DNA of 64,000 nucleotides from Pisaster brevispinus (GCA_023634235.1 JAMKCF010000041.1:620001-684000); one strand, 5' to 3'. Positions 44,442 through 56,876 are shown, numbered from the stretch's first letter. The notes: a model not told the origin generated them from the letters alone. Translations and numbers: made by a program.

Positions 44442-45266
44442 GGAATACCTCATCCTCAAGTCCTCCATGCTGTACTGTTCTTTTGCCTTCTTACAAAAGA
44501 ACTACTTGTAAGTCAGGAAGATGGTTATCAAGATGCTACATTTAAGATCAACCTCATGCCATCTTGCTTTTCAAGAGATCTTGTAGTTACTCCACCCATC
44601 TTCATACAACATCTTCTTCGTGACAGCAGTAGATATGTTGCCCCTGTCAGAGATGCTGTGGTGCGTCTTTTTGAACAGAAATGGCAGTATCTTTGTAAAC
44701 TTTACAAGATGTTTGTAAGTCAAGATCGTCCCCTTTTGACTGGTGAAGATGTGTTGGAGGAGAGAAAAGTGTCCCTTCTCGGTTATGATGGGTCACAGAA
44801 GCTAACAAATCTTCAGAAGCTGTATGCAATTTCAGAGTTTCTTTTAGATCCTGTTACCATTCCAGAACACGTCTTCCGCATAATTGACGTCCAGCATGCC
44901 GGTTCATATCGACTGATCATTTTTCACATTCTCCCAAATGTTCATGCCATACACGGGACACATGAAGTTCCTGCGCGTGGCCAATGTATACGTATTGAGA
45001 GTTTAGAAAGTTTTGCAGGGCGGGAGAATCAAGTGGTGATTGGCATAATGCCAAATGAAGACACAATGAAGAGATACAGATATGCAAATTTTATCGCAGC
45101 CTTAGTATCAAGGGCAAGAACCAAGTGTGAAATTCTCAGTTTTGATGTCATGTTGTTCTTAACCGAGATGGAACGTGATAAGAAGGAAATGATCAAAGCA
45201 TACTTTGTGGATGATGATGACTCCGACCTGCCCCTATTCTGGCAAAATCCTGCCCAATGGGTTTGA
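44442..45266 (+). pseudogene. Second copy of the 3' part of Schlafen exon 3
   Basis: Starts directly after the gap in mid-codon sequence at GGAATACCTCATCC and is identical to 24175-24999, including the stop. It encodes the last 274 residues (insertion region, ESLESFAGRENQ and SRARTKCEI motifs) and lacks the core, Walker A and Walker B parts. Because it begins at a gap edge and has no private differences, it is more likely a duplicated assembly segment than a truncated gene. Confidence 0.85.
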
Positions 45267-45887
45267 CCTAATTGGATGGGATTCAGAACTGCACAGCTAA
45301 AACCAACCATGCTAAGCAGGAAACCTTCCCTGGGTTTGCTTGAGTTTGATGGATTCAGCACTGCACAGCCAGACCAACTTTGCTTTAGCATGAGGCTAGG
45401 CAAACCAATCTTTTTATCACAGACTAAAATCCTTCCCTAGGTTTACCCAAGTTTGATGGATTCAGTACTGCACAGCCAAACCAACTATGCTTAGCATGAG
45501 GCCAGGCAAACCAATTTTATTTGAGTATATAAAATGTCTCTGGTGTAATCTGAGTTGGATGGATTCAGTACAGCACAGCCAAACCAAACATGCGTGGTAA
45601 AGGATTTTGATGTAGGGCATAAAATTGTTAAGCAGAAAATGTTGGTAAGCATAAAAACAATGGGGCACTAGTCACAACAATGCAAACTAAACAGCACTTT
45701 TACCCGGTATTCTGTTTCTGCTAAGCAAGATTAACTCGGACTCGAGCTCTGTGGTGTTTCTGATCAGCAGAGTGTGGGTTGGCGTCCTGGTCCAGACACT
45801 TGTGATGAGCAAAGCTTCCTCCTTCGGATGCGATGTAAATCCTTTGGTTCCCTGTTTTGTGTCATATACACTTGAAGAACCCAGTTA

Positions 45888-46313
45888 GTCCGGTGGCTTA
45901 GGCCTAATGAAATAATCGTGACACGCCGGATTAAAGCACTAAACTTTGCACACTTGTTTTAGGGGTCCCATTAAGCATATAAGAGGGGGGGGGGTGCCCG
46001 GTCTGTCATCTCCAGGTCAGTAAACTAAAGGGATAAACTTTTTCCACATAGCTCTGCCTGAGTGTCTGAAATAGAAGCTGCATGGTCATTAGTTATACGT
46101 TTTAATGATATGCGGAAGCGGCCCTCTATTGGTGAAACGTTGATAGGCAGTATTATAATACCACTTGAACTTTGACCTCAGTCTGACCTTGACCTAGGTC
46201 ACCCAAACCGGGCTCTGAATGATTTCATGGGACCTATAGAAGAACTGTACAAATTTGGTGCTTTAATCCAGCGTGTCACGATTTTGCCAAAATTTGGCCC
46301 TAAGCCACCGGAC
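45888..46313. mobile_element. MITE, duplicate of 25621-26046
   Basis: Same GTCCGGTGGCTTAGG ends and TA flanks as the first copy. It lies inside the duplicated block and is not an independent insertion. Confidence 0.8.
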
Positions 46314-48486
46314 TAATTTACACGTATTGCCAAGAGAAGGGGTTTGCCCATGTGTTTCTGGCAGTGGCTGCTGAAATCACCACAGCACCTTGTAAATCAT
46401 TAGAGATGCTACAAACTGGGTCTCAAACTTCATAAATAACTAAAGATCTGTCCGGAAATAATTAGTGATAAGCGCTTGAGCTGACTGTAAATATAACGCT
46501 CTATAAAAACTATAGTTATTACCCTTATAAAAATACTACATTAATACTAACGTTTTAATTATAGTTCTAATGCAAATTTTCTGCAGTAGTATTAAAGTGA
46601 AAAAACACTAAAGGCGCAATAACACTACAAAATAACTGTAATATTCTTATAATAATGTACAGTATTGACTGTAGTAGAACTCTGTTGTTTTGGCTAAAAT
46701 CTTGAGGTAAAGCTATGTTAAAACTATAGTAGGTGTTCGGGCATTCCGCCAGGAACACCTCTTGTTTTTGTTCCGTTTTTTTAAATTTTTTTTTTTAGGT
46801 GTTCGGACAATCTGCCCGGAACACCTCTTGTTAGTGTTCCGTTTTTTTGTTTTTTTTTGGGTTTTTTTTTTTTTGGGGGGGGGGGATTGTTTACTTCTTC
46901 TTTTTGTTATTCTTCGCGATTGTCCGCTAACACAAGCACACTTCTGAAGCTCATATCAACTTGAAACTTCACATATAGTTCGATATGTAAGAGGAGATGA
47001 AACCGCTGTCGAATACTGCTGAGAGATACCAGGGGACAAGTCCTAGCTACCACATCAAACTAGGAGGATACAACTTAACTAAATTAAAATTCCATTTGAA
47101 TTTATTCAAATTAAATAAGAATATTAACTTTCCATTGTAATACATAACTTTGTAATTTTGAATTGTCAGAGGCCAATTCCTAAAGGGGAGACGTATGTTG
47201 TGGAGCCCCTTACTGTAGTTTTGGGAAACCCGCTACGACCTCATTGTTTAGCCCCATATAAAACACCCTGTGCCCATTGAACTGGCGCAGATGGCTCCAG
47301 GGCGTTGGTCTCACCACTTATGTATTTATTTTCAATGTTCACTGATTTACTAAGACAAGAAACCTTTCTAATAAAGGAGTTGAAACTAGAATTTAGTTTC
47401 CCAACATGAGTTTTATTTCCGTCTTCCTTTAGTCTAGTTTCCCTTAAACTGAAACATAACATTTCCTTTAAGACATTTGTTAAGTTCTAATTGTTCATGG
47501 TCCGGACATAAGCATAAACAAAGACAACAACATAAATACCAGGGGAAAACTTTCAAGGCTATAGCAAAAGATTTAGTTTTCATTTCAAAGTTATCGGGTA
47601 CAGGCTTTAACTTTAAGGGTAACAAAGCAAAAGGAACAAATATTTCAACTAAGAAAAAACACAAGATGTAAATGAATTGTAAAATACACGGAAACACCTC
47701 TTACAAAGGACAACTTATGTGACAGTAAAGGAGGTATAATTTCCAGCTTACTCGTAAAGCCATAACTCATGTCTAATTTGAATGCATAGAAGTTGAAACT
47801 CGTTGCCCATAAACGAAAAAGAAAAAGCAAACTAGCAACAAAATCATGTTCGCTTCGGTGAGTCTTAATTTGAATGCATCAATTGTAAATAGGTTGTAGT
47901 AATTAAATTTAAGAATGGTCAAAGTGTAGTTTTGAAAGCCTATGAATGAAATAGAATGACTGAAACGAATCTGAATAAGAAAAACGAAATCATGTGTGCA
48001 TTAAATATTAAAGCGTCTCATTTTCTAAGCTGCAGAAAAAGCAAAAATTTATAACATCATGATATAATTTACAATTGTTTCGTCTGAGAGTTAACAGAGT
48101 ACATGCCAGAAATTCCATGAACTTACATAATAGTGGAACCACCGTAGTCTAAAGTCGTATTTTAAAGGAAGAAAGTGTCATCAATTTCGATTAAAATTTG
48201 TTTTGAAATTTAGGTTCCACTGCGAGAGGGAATATAAATTACATTATAACATTTTAATACAAACAAAGCGAATAGTGAAGCTTCGAAGGGAAGGTCATCC
48301 ATTATGCTCCAAACATTAATGTAAGAAAAAATGTACTTTGTGACGCATTGCAGATGTTGATAAATTAAACAAGTTCGAGAAAGGATTCCCTTTGAATTGA
48401 AATGGCTGGATTAATTTTTCAACCAAGAACTTGATTGATGCTTTTCGAAATCAAGGCGACAACAAGATGGACAGTTCAGGCATCTG

Positions 48487-48588
48487 GAGTGGGCACAGGA
48501 CGGTGCTCCTCCAAACACAGGAAGGATCGTCACAGTTATTGCCTGGAATCAACAGGTGGAGTGGCCCCAAGAACTCCCATTAATTTGA
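48487..48588 (+). pseudogene. Tc1/mariner-like transposase fragment, duplicate copy
   Basis: Identical to 28220-28321 (QDGAPPNT, then VEWPQELPLI and stop). It again ends 28 bp before a 27-bp array. Confidence 0.5.
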
Positions 48589-48616
48589 CTCCTCCGAAAT
48601 TCTTCTTATGTGAAAC

Positions 48617-51600
48617 CAGTTGCAGTTGGCAGCAGCTGGGGCCCAGTTGCAGTTGGCAGCAGCTGGGGCCCAGTTGCAGTTGGCAGCAGCTGGGGCCCAG
48701 TTGCAGTTGGCAGCAGCTGGGGCCCAGTTGCAGTTGGCAGCAGCTGGGGCCCAGTTGCAGTTGGCAGCAGCTGGGGCCCAGTTGCAGTTGGCAGCAGCTG
48801 GGGCCCAGTTGCAGTTGGCAGCAGCTGGGGCCCAGTTGCAGTTGGCAGCAGCTGGGGCCCAGTTGCAGTTGGCAGCAGCTGGGGCCCAGTTGCAGTTGGC
48901 AGCAGCTGGGGCCCAGTTGCAGTTGGCAGCAGCTGGGGCCCAGTTGCAGTTGGCAGCAGCTGGGGCCCAGTTGCAGTTGGCAGCAGCTGGGGCCCAGTTG
49001 CAGTTGGCAGCAGCTGGGGCCCAGTTGCAGTTGGCAGCAGCTGGGGCCCAGTTGCAGTTGGCAGCAGCTGGGGCCCAGTTGCAGTTGGCAGCAGCTGGGG
49101 CCCAGTTGCAGTTGGCAGCAGCTGGGGCCCAGTTGCAGTTGGCAGCAGCTGGGGCCCAGTTGCAGTTGGCAGCAGCTGGGGCCCAGTTGCAGTTGGCAGC
49201 AGCTGGGGCCCAGTTGCAGTTGGCAGCAGCTGGGGCCCAGTTGCAGTTGGCAGCAGCTGGGGCCCAGTTGCAGTTGGCAGCAGCTGGGGCCCAGTTGCAG
49301 TTGGCAGCAGCTGGGGCCCAGTTGCAGTTGGCAGCAGCTGGGGCCCAGTTGCAGTTGGCAGCAGCTGGGGCCCAGTTGCAGTTGGCAGCAGCTGGGGCCC
49401 AGTTGCAGTTGGCAGCAGCTGGGGCCCAGTTGCAGTTGGCAGCAGCTGGGGCCCAGTTGCAGTTGGCAGCAGCTGGGGCCCAGTTGCAGTTGGCAGCAGC
49501 TGGGGCCCAGTTGCAGTTGGCAGCAGCTGGGGCCCAGTTGCAGTTGGCAGCAGCTGGGGCCCAGTTGCAGTTGGCAGCAGCTGGGGCCCAGTTGCAGTTG
49601 GCAGCAGCTGGGGCCCAGTTGCAGTTGGCAGCAGCTGGGGCCCAGTTGCAGTTGGCAGCAGCTGGGGCCCAGTTGCAGTTGGCAGCAGCTGGGGCCCAGT
49701 TGCAGTTGGCAGCAGCTGGGGCCCAGTTGCAGTTGGCAGCAGCTGGGGCCCAGTTGCAGTTGGCAGCAGCTGGGGCCCAGTTGCAGTTGGCAGCAGCTGG
49801 GGCCCAGTTGCAGTTGGCAGCAGCTGGGGCCCAGTTGCAGTTGGCAGCAGCTGGGGCCCAGTTGCAGTTGGCAGCAGCTGGGGCCCAGTTGCAGTTGGCA
49901 GCAGCTGGGGCCCAGTTGCAGTTGGCAGCAGCTGGGGCCCAGTTGCAGTTGGCAGCAGCTGGGGCCCAGTTGCAGTTGGCAGCAGCTGGGGCCCAGTTGC
50001 AGTTGGCAGCAGCTGGGGCCCAGTTGCAGTTGGCAGCAGCTGGGGCCCAGTTGCAGTTGGCAGCAGCTGGGGCCCAGTTGCAGTTGGCAGCAGCTGGGGC
50101 CCAGTTGCAGTTGGCAGCAGCTGGGGCCCAGTTGCAGTTGGCAGCAGCTGGGGCCCAGTTGCAGTTGGCAGCAGCTGGGGCCCAGTTGCAGTTGGCAGCA
50201 GCTGGGGCCCAGTTGCAGTTGGCAGCAGCTGGGGCCCAGTTGCAGTTGGCAGCAGCTGGGGCCCAGTTGCAGTTGGCAGCAGCTGGGGCCCAGTTGCAGT
50301 TGGCAGCAGCTGGGGCCCAGTTGCAGTTGGCAGCAGCTGGGGCCCAGTTGCAGTTGGCAGCAGCTGGGGCCCAGTTGCAGTTGGCAGCAGCTGGGGCCCA
50401 GTTGCAGTTGGCAGCAGCTGGGGCCCAGTTGCAGTTGGCAGCAGCTGGGGCCCAGTTGCAGTTGGCAGCAGCTGGGGCCCAGTTGCAGTTGGCAGCAGCT
50501 GGGGCCCAGTTGCAGTTGGCAGCAGCTGGGGCCCAGTTGCAGTTGGCAGCAGCTGGGGCCCAGTTGCAGTTGGCAGCAGCTGGGGCCCAGTTGCAGTTGG
50601 CAGCAGCTGGGGCCCAGTTGCAGTTGGCAGCAGCTGGGGCCCAGTTGCAGTTGGCAGCAGCTGGGGCCCAGTTGCAGTTGGCAGCAGCTGGGGCCCAGTT
50701 GCAGTTGGCAGCAGCTGGGGCCCAGTTGCAGTTGGCAGCAGCTGGGGCCCAGTTGCAGTTGGCAGCAGCTGGGGCCCAGTTGCAGTTGGCAGCAGCTGGG
50801 GCCCAGTTGCAGTTGGCAGCAGCTGGGGCCCAGTTGCAGTTGGCAGCAGCTGGGGCCCAGTTGCAGTTGGCAGCAGCTGGGGCCCAGTTGCAGTTGGCAG
50901 CAGCTGGGGCCCAGTTGCAGTTGGCAGCAGCTGGGGCCCAGTTGCAGTTGGCAGCAGCTGGGGCCCAGTTGCAGTTGGCAGCAGCTGGGGCCCAGTTGCA
51001 GTTGGCAGCAGCTGGGGCCCAGTTGCAGTTGGCAGCAGCTGGGGCCCAGTTGCAGTTGGCAGCAGCTGGGGCCCAGTTGCAGTTGGCAGCAGCTGGGGCC
51101 CAGTTGCAGTTGGCAGCAGCTGGGGCCCAGTTGCAGTTGGCAGCAGCTGGGGCCCAGTTGCAGTTGGCAGCAGCTGGGGCCCAGTTGCAGTTGGCAGCAG
51201 CTGGGGCCCAGTTGCAGTTGGCAGCAGCTGGGGCCCAGTTGCAGTTGGCAGCAGCTGGGGCCCAGTTGCAGTTGGCAGCAGCTGGGGCCCAGTTGCAGTT
51301 GGCAGCAGCTGGGGCCCAGTTGCAGTTGGCAGCAGCTGGGGCCCAGTTGCAGTTGGCAGCAGCTGGGGCCCAGTTGCAGTTGGCAGCAGCTGGGGCCCAG
51401 TTGCAGTTGGCAGCAGCTGGGGCCCAGTTGCAGTTGGCAGCAGCTGGGGCCCAGTTGCAGTTGGCAGCAGCTGGGGCCCAGTTGCAGTTGGCAGCAGCTG
51501 GGGCCCAGTTGCAGTTGGCAGCAGCTGGGGCCCAGTTGCAGTTGGCAGCAGCTGGGGCCCAGTTGCAGTTGGCAGCAGCTGGGGCCCAGTTGCAGTTGGC

Positions 51601-54600
51601 AGCAGCTGGGGCCCAGTTGCAGTTGGCAGCAGCTGGGGCCCAGTTGCAGTTGGCAGCAGCTGGGGCCCAGTTGCAGTTGGCAGCAGCTGGGGCCCAGTTG
51701 CAGTTGGCAGCAGCTGGGGCCCAGTTGCAGTTGGCAGCAGCTGGGGCCCAGTTGCAGTTGGCAGCAGCTGGGGCCCAGTTGCAGTTGGCAGCAGCTGGGG
51801 CCCAGTTGCAGTTGGCAGCAGCTGGGGCCCAGTTGCAGTTGGCAGCAGCTGGGGCCCAGTTGCAGTTGGCAGCAGCTGGGGCCCAGTTGCAGTTGGCAGC
51901 AGCTGGGGCCCAGTTGCAGTTGGCAGCAGCTGGGGCCCAGTTGCAGTTGGCAGCAGCTGGGGCCCAGTTGCAGTTGGCAGCAGCTGGGGCCCAGTTGCAG
52001 TTGGCAGCAGCTGGGGCCCAGTTGCAGTTGGCAGCAGCTGGGGCCCAGTTGCAGTTGGCAGCAGCTGGGGCCCAGTTGCAGTTGGCAGCAGCTGGGGCCC
52101 AGTTGCAGTTGGCAGCAGCTGGGGCCCAGTTGCAGTTGGCAGCAGCTGGGGCCCAGTTGCAGTTGGCAGCAGCTGGGGCCCAGTTGCAGTTGGCAGCAGC
52201 TGGGGCCCAGTTGCAGTTGGCAGCAGCTGGGGCCCAGTTGCAGTTGGCAGCAGCTGGGGCCCAGTTGCAGTTGGCAGCAGCTGGGGCCCAGTTGCAGTTG
52301 GCAGCAGCTGGGGCCCAGTTGCAGTTGGCAGCAGCTGGGGCCCAGTTGCAGTTGGCAGCAGCTGGGGCCCAGTTGCAGTTGGCAGCAGCTGGGGCCCAGT
52401 TGCAGTTGGCAGCAGCTGGGGCCCAGTTGCAGTTGGCAGCAGCTGGGGCCCAGTTGCAGTTGGCAGCAGCTGGGGCCCAGTTGCAGTTGGCAGCAGCTGG
52501 GGCCCAGTTGCAGTTGGCAGCAGCTGGGGCCCAGTTGCAGTTGGCAGCAGCTGGGGCCCAGTTGCAGTTGGCAGCAGCTGGGGCCCAGTTGCAGTTGGCA
52601 GCAGCTGGGGCCCAGTTGCAGTTGGCAGCAGCTGGGGCCCAGTTGCAGTTGGCAGCAGCTGGGGCCCAGTTGCAGTTGGCAGCAGCTGGGGCCCAGTTGC
52701 AGTTGGCAGCAGCTGGGGCCCAGTTGCAGTTGGCAGCAGCTGGGGCCCAGTTGCAGTTGGCAGCAGCTGGGGCCCAGTTGCAGTTGGCAGCAGCTGGGGC
52801 CCAGTTGCAGTTGGCAGCAGCTGGGGCCCAGTTGCAGTTGGCAGCAGCTGGGGCCCAGTTGCAGTTGGCAGCAGCTGGGGCCCAGTTGCAGTTGGCAGCA
52901 GCTGGGGCCCAGTTGCAGTTGGCAGCAGCTGGGGCCCAGTTGCAGTTGGCAGCAGCTGGGGCCCAGTTGCAGTTGGCAGCAGCTGGGGCCCAGTTGCAGT
53001 TGGCAGCAGCTGGGGCCCAGTTGCAGTTGGCAGCAGCTGGGGCCCAGTTGCAGTTGGCAGCAGCTGGGGCCCAGTTGCAGTTGGCAGCAGCTGGGGCCCA
53101 GTTGCAGTTGGCAGCAGCTGGGGCCCAGTTGCAGTTGGCAGCAGCTGGGGCCCAGTTGCAGTTGGCAGCAGCTGGGGCCCAGTTGCAGTTGGCAGCAGCT
53201 GGGGCCCAGTTGCAGTTGGCAGCAGCTGGGGCCCAGTTGCAGTTGGCAGCAGCTGGGGCCCAGTTGCAGTTGGCAGCAGCTGGGGCCCAGTTGCAGTTGG
53301 CAGCAGCTGGGGCCCAGTTGCAGTTGGCAGCAGCTGGGGCCCAGTTGCAGTTGGCAGCAGCTGGGGCCCAGTTGCAGTTGGCAGCAGCTGGGGCCCAGTT
53401 GCAGTTGGCAGCAGCTGGGGCCCAGTTGCAGTTGGCAGCAGCTGGGGCCCAGTTGCAGTTGGCAGCAGCTGGGGCCCAGTTGCAGTTGGCAGCAGCTGGG
53501 GCCCAGTTGCAGTTGGCAGCAGCTGGGGCCCAGTTGCAGTTGGCAGCAGCTGGGGCCCAGTTGCAGTTGGCAGCAGCTGGGGCCCAGTTGCAGTTGGCAG
53601 CAGCTGGGGCCCAGTTGCAGTTGGCAGCAGCTGGGGCCCAGTTGCAGTTGGCAGCAGCTGGGGCCCAGTTGCAGTTGGCAGCAGCTGGGGCCCAGTTGCA
53701 GTTGGCAGCAGCTGGGGCCCAGTTGCAGTTGGCAGCAGCTGGGGCCCAGTTGCAGTTGGCAGCAGCTGGGGCCCAGTTGCAGTTGGCAGCAGCTGGGGCC
53801 CAGTTGCAGTTGGCAGCAGCTGGGGCCCAGTTGCAGTTGGCAGCAGCTGGGGCCCAGTTGCAGTTGGCAGCAGCTGGGGCCCAGTTGCAGTTGGCAGCAG
53901 CTGGGGCCCAGTTGCAGTTGGCAGCAGCTGGGGCCCAGTTGCAGTTGGCAGCAGCTGGGGCCCAGTTGCAGTTGGCAGCAGCTGGGGCCCAGTTGCAGTT
54001 GGCAGCAGCTGGGGCCCAGTTGCAGTTGGCAGCAGCTGGGGCCCAGTTGCAGTTGGCAGCAGCTGGGGCCCAGTTGCAGTTGGCAGCAGCTGGGGCCCAG
54101 TTGCAGTTGGCAGCAGCTGGGGCCCAGTTGCAGTTGGCAGCAGCTGGGGCCCAGTTGCAGTTGGCAGCAGCTGGGGCCCAGTTGCAGTTGGCAGCAGCTG
54201 GGGCCCAGTTGCAGTTGGCAGCAGCTGGGGCCCAGTTGCAGTTGGCAGCAGCTGGGGCCCAGTTGCAGTTGGCAGCAGCTGGGGCCCAGTTGCAGTTGGC
54301 AGCAGCTGGGGCCCAGTTGCAGTTGGCAGCAGCTGGGGCCCAGTTGCAGTTGGCAGCAGCTGGGGCCCAGTTGCAGTTGGCAGCAGCTGGGGCCCAGTTG
54401 CAGTTGGCAGCAGCTGGGGCCCAGTTGCAGTTGGCAGCAGCTGGGGCCCAGTTGCAGTTGGCAGCAGCTGGGGCCCAGTTGCAGTTGGCAGCAGCTGGGG
54501 CCCAGTTGCAGTTGGCAGCAGCTGGGGCCCAGTTGCAGTTGGCAGCAGCTGGGGCCCAGTTGCAGTTGGCAGCAGCTGGGGCCCAGTTGCAGTTGGCAGC

Positions 54601-55880
54601 AGCTGGGGCCCAGTTGCAGTTGGCAGCAGCTGGGGCCCAGTTGCAGTTGGCAGCAGCTGGGGCCCAGTTGCAGTTGGCAGCAGCTGGGGCCCAGTTGCAG
54701 TTGGCAGCAGCTGGGGCCCAGTTGCAGTTGGCAGCAGCTGGGGCCCAGTTGCAGTTGGCAGCAGCTGGGGCCCAGTTGCAGTTGGCAGCAGCTGGGGCCC
54801 AGTTGCAGTTGGCAGCAGCTGGGGCCCAGTTGCAGTTGGCAGCAGCTGGGGCCCAGTTGCAGTTGGCAGCAGCTGGGGCCCAGTTGCAGTTGGCAGCAGC
54901 TGGGGCCCAGTTGCAGTTGGCAGCAGCTGGGGCCCAGTTGCAGTTGGCAGCAGCTGGGGCCCAGTTGCAGTTGGCAGCAGCTGGGGCCCAGTTGCAGTTG
55001 GCAGCAGCTGGGGCCCAGTTGCAGTTGGCAGCAGCTGGGGCCCAGTTGCAGTTGGCAGCAGCTGGGGCCCAGTTGCAGTTGGCAGCAGCTGGGGCCCAGT
55101 TGCAGTTGGCAGCAGCTGGGGCCCAGTTGCAGTTGGCAGCAGCTGGGGCCCAGTTGCAGTTGGCAGCAGCTGGGGCCCAGTTGCAGTTGGCAGCAGCTGG
55201 GGCCCAGTTGCAGTTGGCAGCAGCTGGGGCCCAGTTGCAGTTGGCAGCAGCTGGGGCCCAGTTGCAGTTGGCAGCAGCTGGGGCCCAGTTGCAGTTGGCA
55301 GCAGCTGGGGCCCAGTTGCAGTTGGCAGCAGCTGGGGCCCAGTTGCAGTTGGCAGCAGCTGGGGCCCAGTTGCAGTTGGCAGCAGCTGGGGCCCAGTTGC
55401 AGTTGGCAGCAGCTGGGGCCCAGTTGCAGTTGGCAGCAGCTGGGGCCCAGTTGCAGTTGGCAGCAGCTGGGGCCCAGTTGCAGTTGGCAGCAGCTGGGGC
55501 CCAGTTGCAGTTGGCAGCAGCTGGGGCCCAGTTGCAGTTGGCAGCAGCTGGGGCCCAGTTGCAGTTGGCAGCAGCTGGGGCCCAGTTGCAGTTGGCAGCA
55601 GCTGGGGCCCAGTTGCAGTTGGCAGCAGCTGGGGCCCAGTTGCAGTTGGCAGCAGCTGGGGCCCAGTTGCAGTTGGCAGCAGCTGGGGCCCAGTTGCAGT
55701 TGGCAGCAGCTGGGGCCCAGTTGCAGTTGGCAGCAGCTGGGGCCCAGTTGCAGTTGGCAGCAGCTGGGGCCCAGTTGCAGTTGGCAGCAGCTGGGGCCCA
55801 GTTGCAGTTGGCAGCAGCTGGGGCCCAGTTGCAGTTGGCAGCAGCTGGGGCCCAGTTGCAGTTGGCAGCAGCTGGGGCCC
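48617..55880. repeat. 27-bp minisatellite, array 2 (269 units)
   Basis: 7264 bp, almost exactly 269 units of the array 1 repeat. As far as I read it, there are no indels or substitutions across the whole length. The spurious open frames run end to end in several frames (2422-2496 codons), with the nine-residue periods CSWQQLGPS, QLAAAGAQL, VAVGSSWGP and ANCNWAPAA. Confidence 0.98.
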
Positions 55881-56508
55881 AGCCGTGATTCGATCCTCTC
55901 ACCTTCTCGTCTGTAGTCGCTTGTCCTACCTCTGCGCTAAGTTACTGCCCACCACCACCCTCAGTTTTTTCCAATATATAGTGTCAACTTATTTTTTTAT
56001 AATGGTAAAAAGAAATCAGTTCATTGGTTTGAGCCTAACTGGGCTCGAACTCGGGTCTTTCGATATGCAAGACCATCACTTAACCAGTTTTGCTAACTGA
56101 CCGATCTTCTGGAAGTATTTTTTTTTTTAGATATAAATATTTCTTTACCTTTTATAGCAAGATTTTTTTTTTTTTTTACCGCCAAGGCTCGAACCTGGGT
56201 CTTGCGATTCGCACTACCTTAAACTATCCACATGCGCTAACTGGCCATACATTGTGTTATATATTTACGTTATAAATAATTGTTACACAGCATTTAAAAA
56301 ACAAAATAAAAAAATGTTGCGCTTCGAACCGTGGTCTTGTAGTATGCACTACCACGACCTACTTTTCGTATTCAGTTGCGCTGACTGTCCTTCCGGTAAC
56401 TGCAACTGGGCCCGGCTGCGATATGCTTTCCCGCTCCGTTGAGGCAGAACCAAAAGAGGGCGTCGTTTGCCTTCCATAGGTCATGAATATTAAAAGCTGC
56501 ATAATGCA
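55881..56508 (-). repeat. Array 2 right flank with three tRNA-like modules
   Basis: Aligns with 43301-43941. The three T-loop-like motifs lie near 56040, 56186 and 56324. The middle one is clearest on the minus strand: CCAGTTAGCGCATGTGG, then AGGTTCGAGCCTTGG, with short complementary ends GCCA and TTGGC. At 56398-56420 lies an inverted relative of the array unit (AACTGCAACTGGGCCC followed by GGCTGCG). Confidence 0.6.
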
Positions 56509-56681
56509 CTACGTATTTTTTTTTTAAATCTAGGTAAATATTAATACAATTTTCTTACACACAAAATAAAATATGACTCAAATGATTTCCATACTTCATC
56601 CATATGGACCTTGAATTATCACCAATTCTTTATGATAATTGAATTCCTGTTTCATGGAATATTGACATGTTTCAGGCCCAT

Positions 56682-56876
56682 GTCACGGGGCAATTTACAG
56701 GCAACCATTTCCAGGCAATCTTCAAGAAGAAATCCATTCCCATTTCAGTTTTTTCATTTTGGGGATAGTGAGTTACAGCTAGAGTTAAGATGGTCTCTTG
56801 TGTTGCCAAAGTGTTCCTTGTGCATACAGTACAGTTGATTGCCACCCAAGTTGCCTGAAAAATTACCCCATGTGAC
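56682..56876. mobile_element. About 195-bp MITE with GTCAC...GGGGCAATTT ends
   Basis: Left end GTCACGGGGCAATTTACAGG pairs with right end CCTGAAAAATTACCCCATGT followed by GAC. GGCAACC pairs with the GTTGCC further in. No coding content. Confidence 0.65.

Larger units (their letters stand above)
44442..48616 (+). repeat. 4.2-kb duplicate of 24175-28349
   Basis: Every landmark is shifted by exactly 20267: exon 3 end, tandem units (45271-45597), MITE (45888-46313), hairpin pair (46731-46842), Tc1 fragment (48487-48588) and array start (48617). Homopolymers also agree (10 G near 25718/45985; 13 T then 11 G near 26600/46867). I found no substitution or indel in the portions compared. Confidence 0.95.

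Noticed and set aside
44253..45266. Open frame crossing the N gap into Schlafen exon 3
   Set aside because: The N run translates as X and only happens to keep frame. The part before the gap is unrelated sequence, and the part after is the duplicate of 24175-24999.
28350..55880. CRISPR-like array
   Set aside because: Units are contiguous with no spacers and the sequence is eukaryotic; it is a minisatellite.
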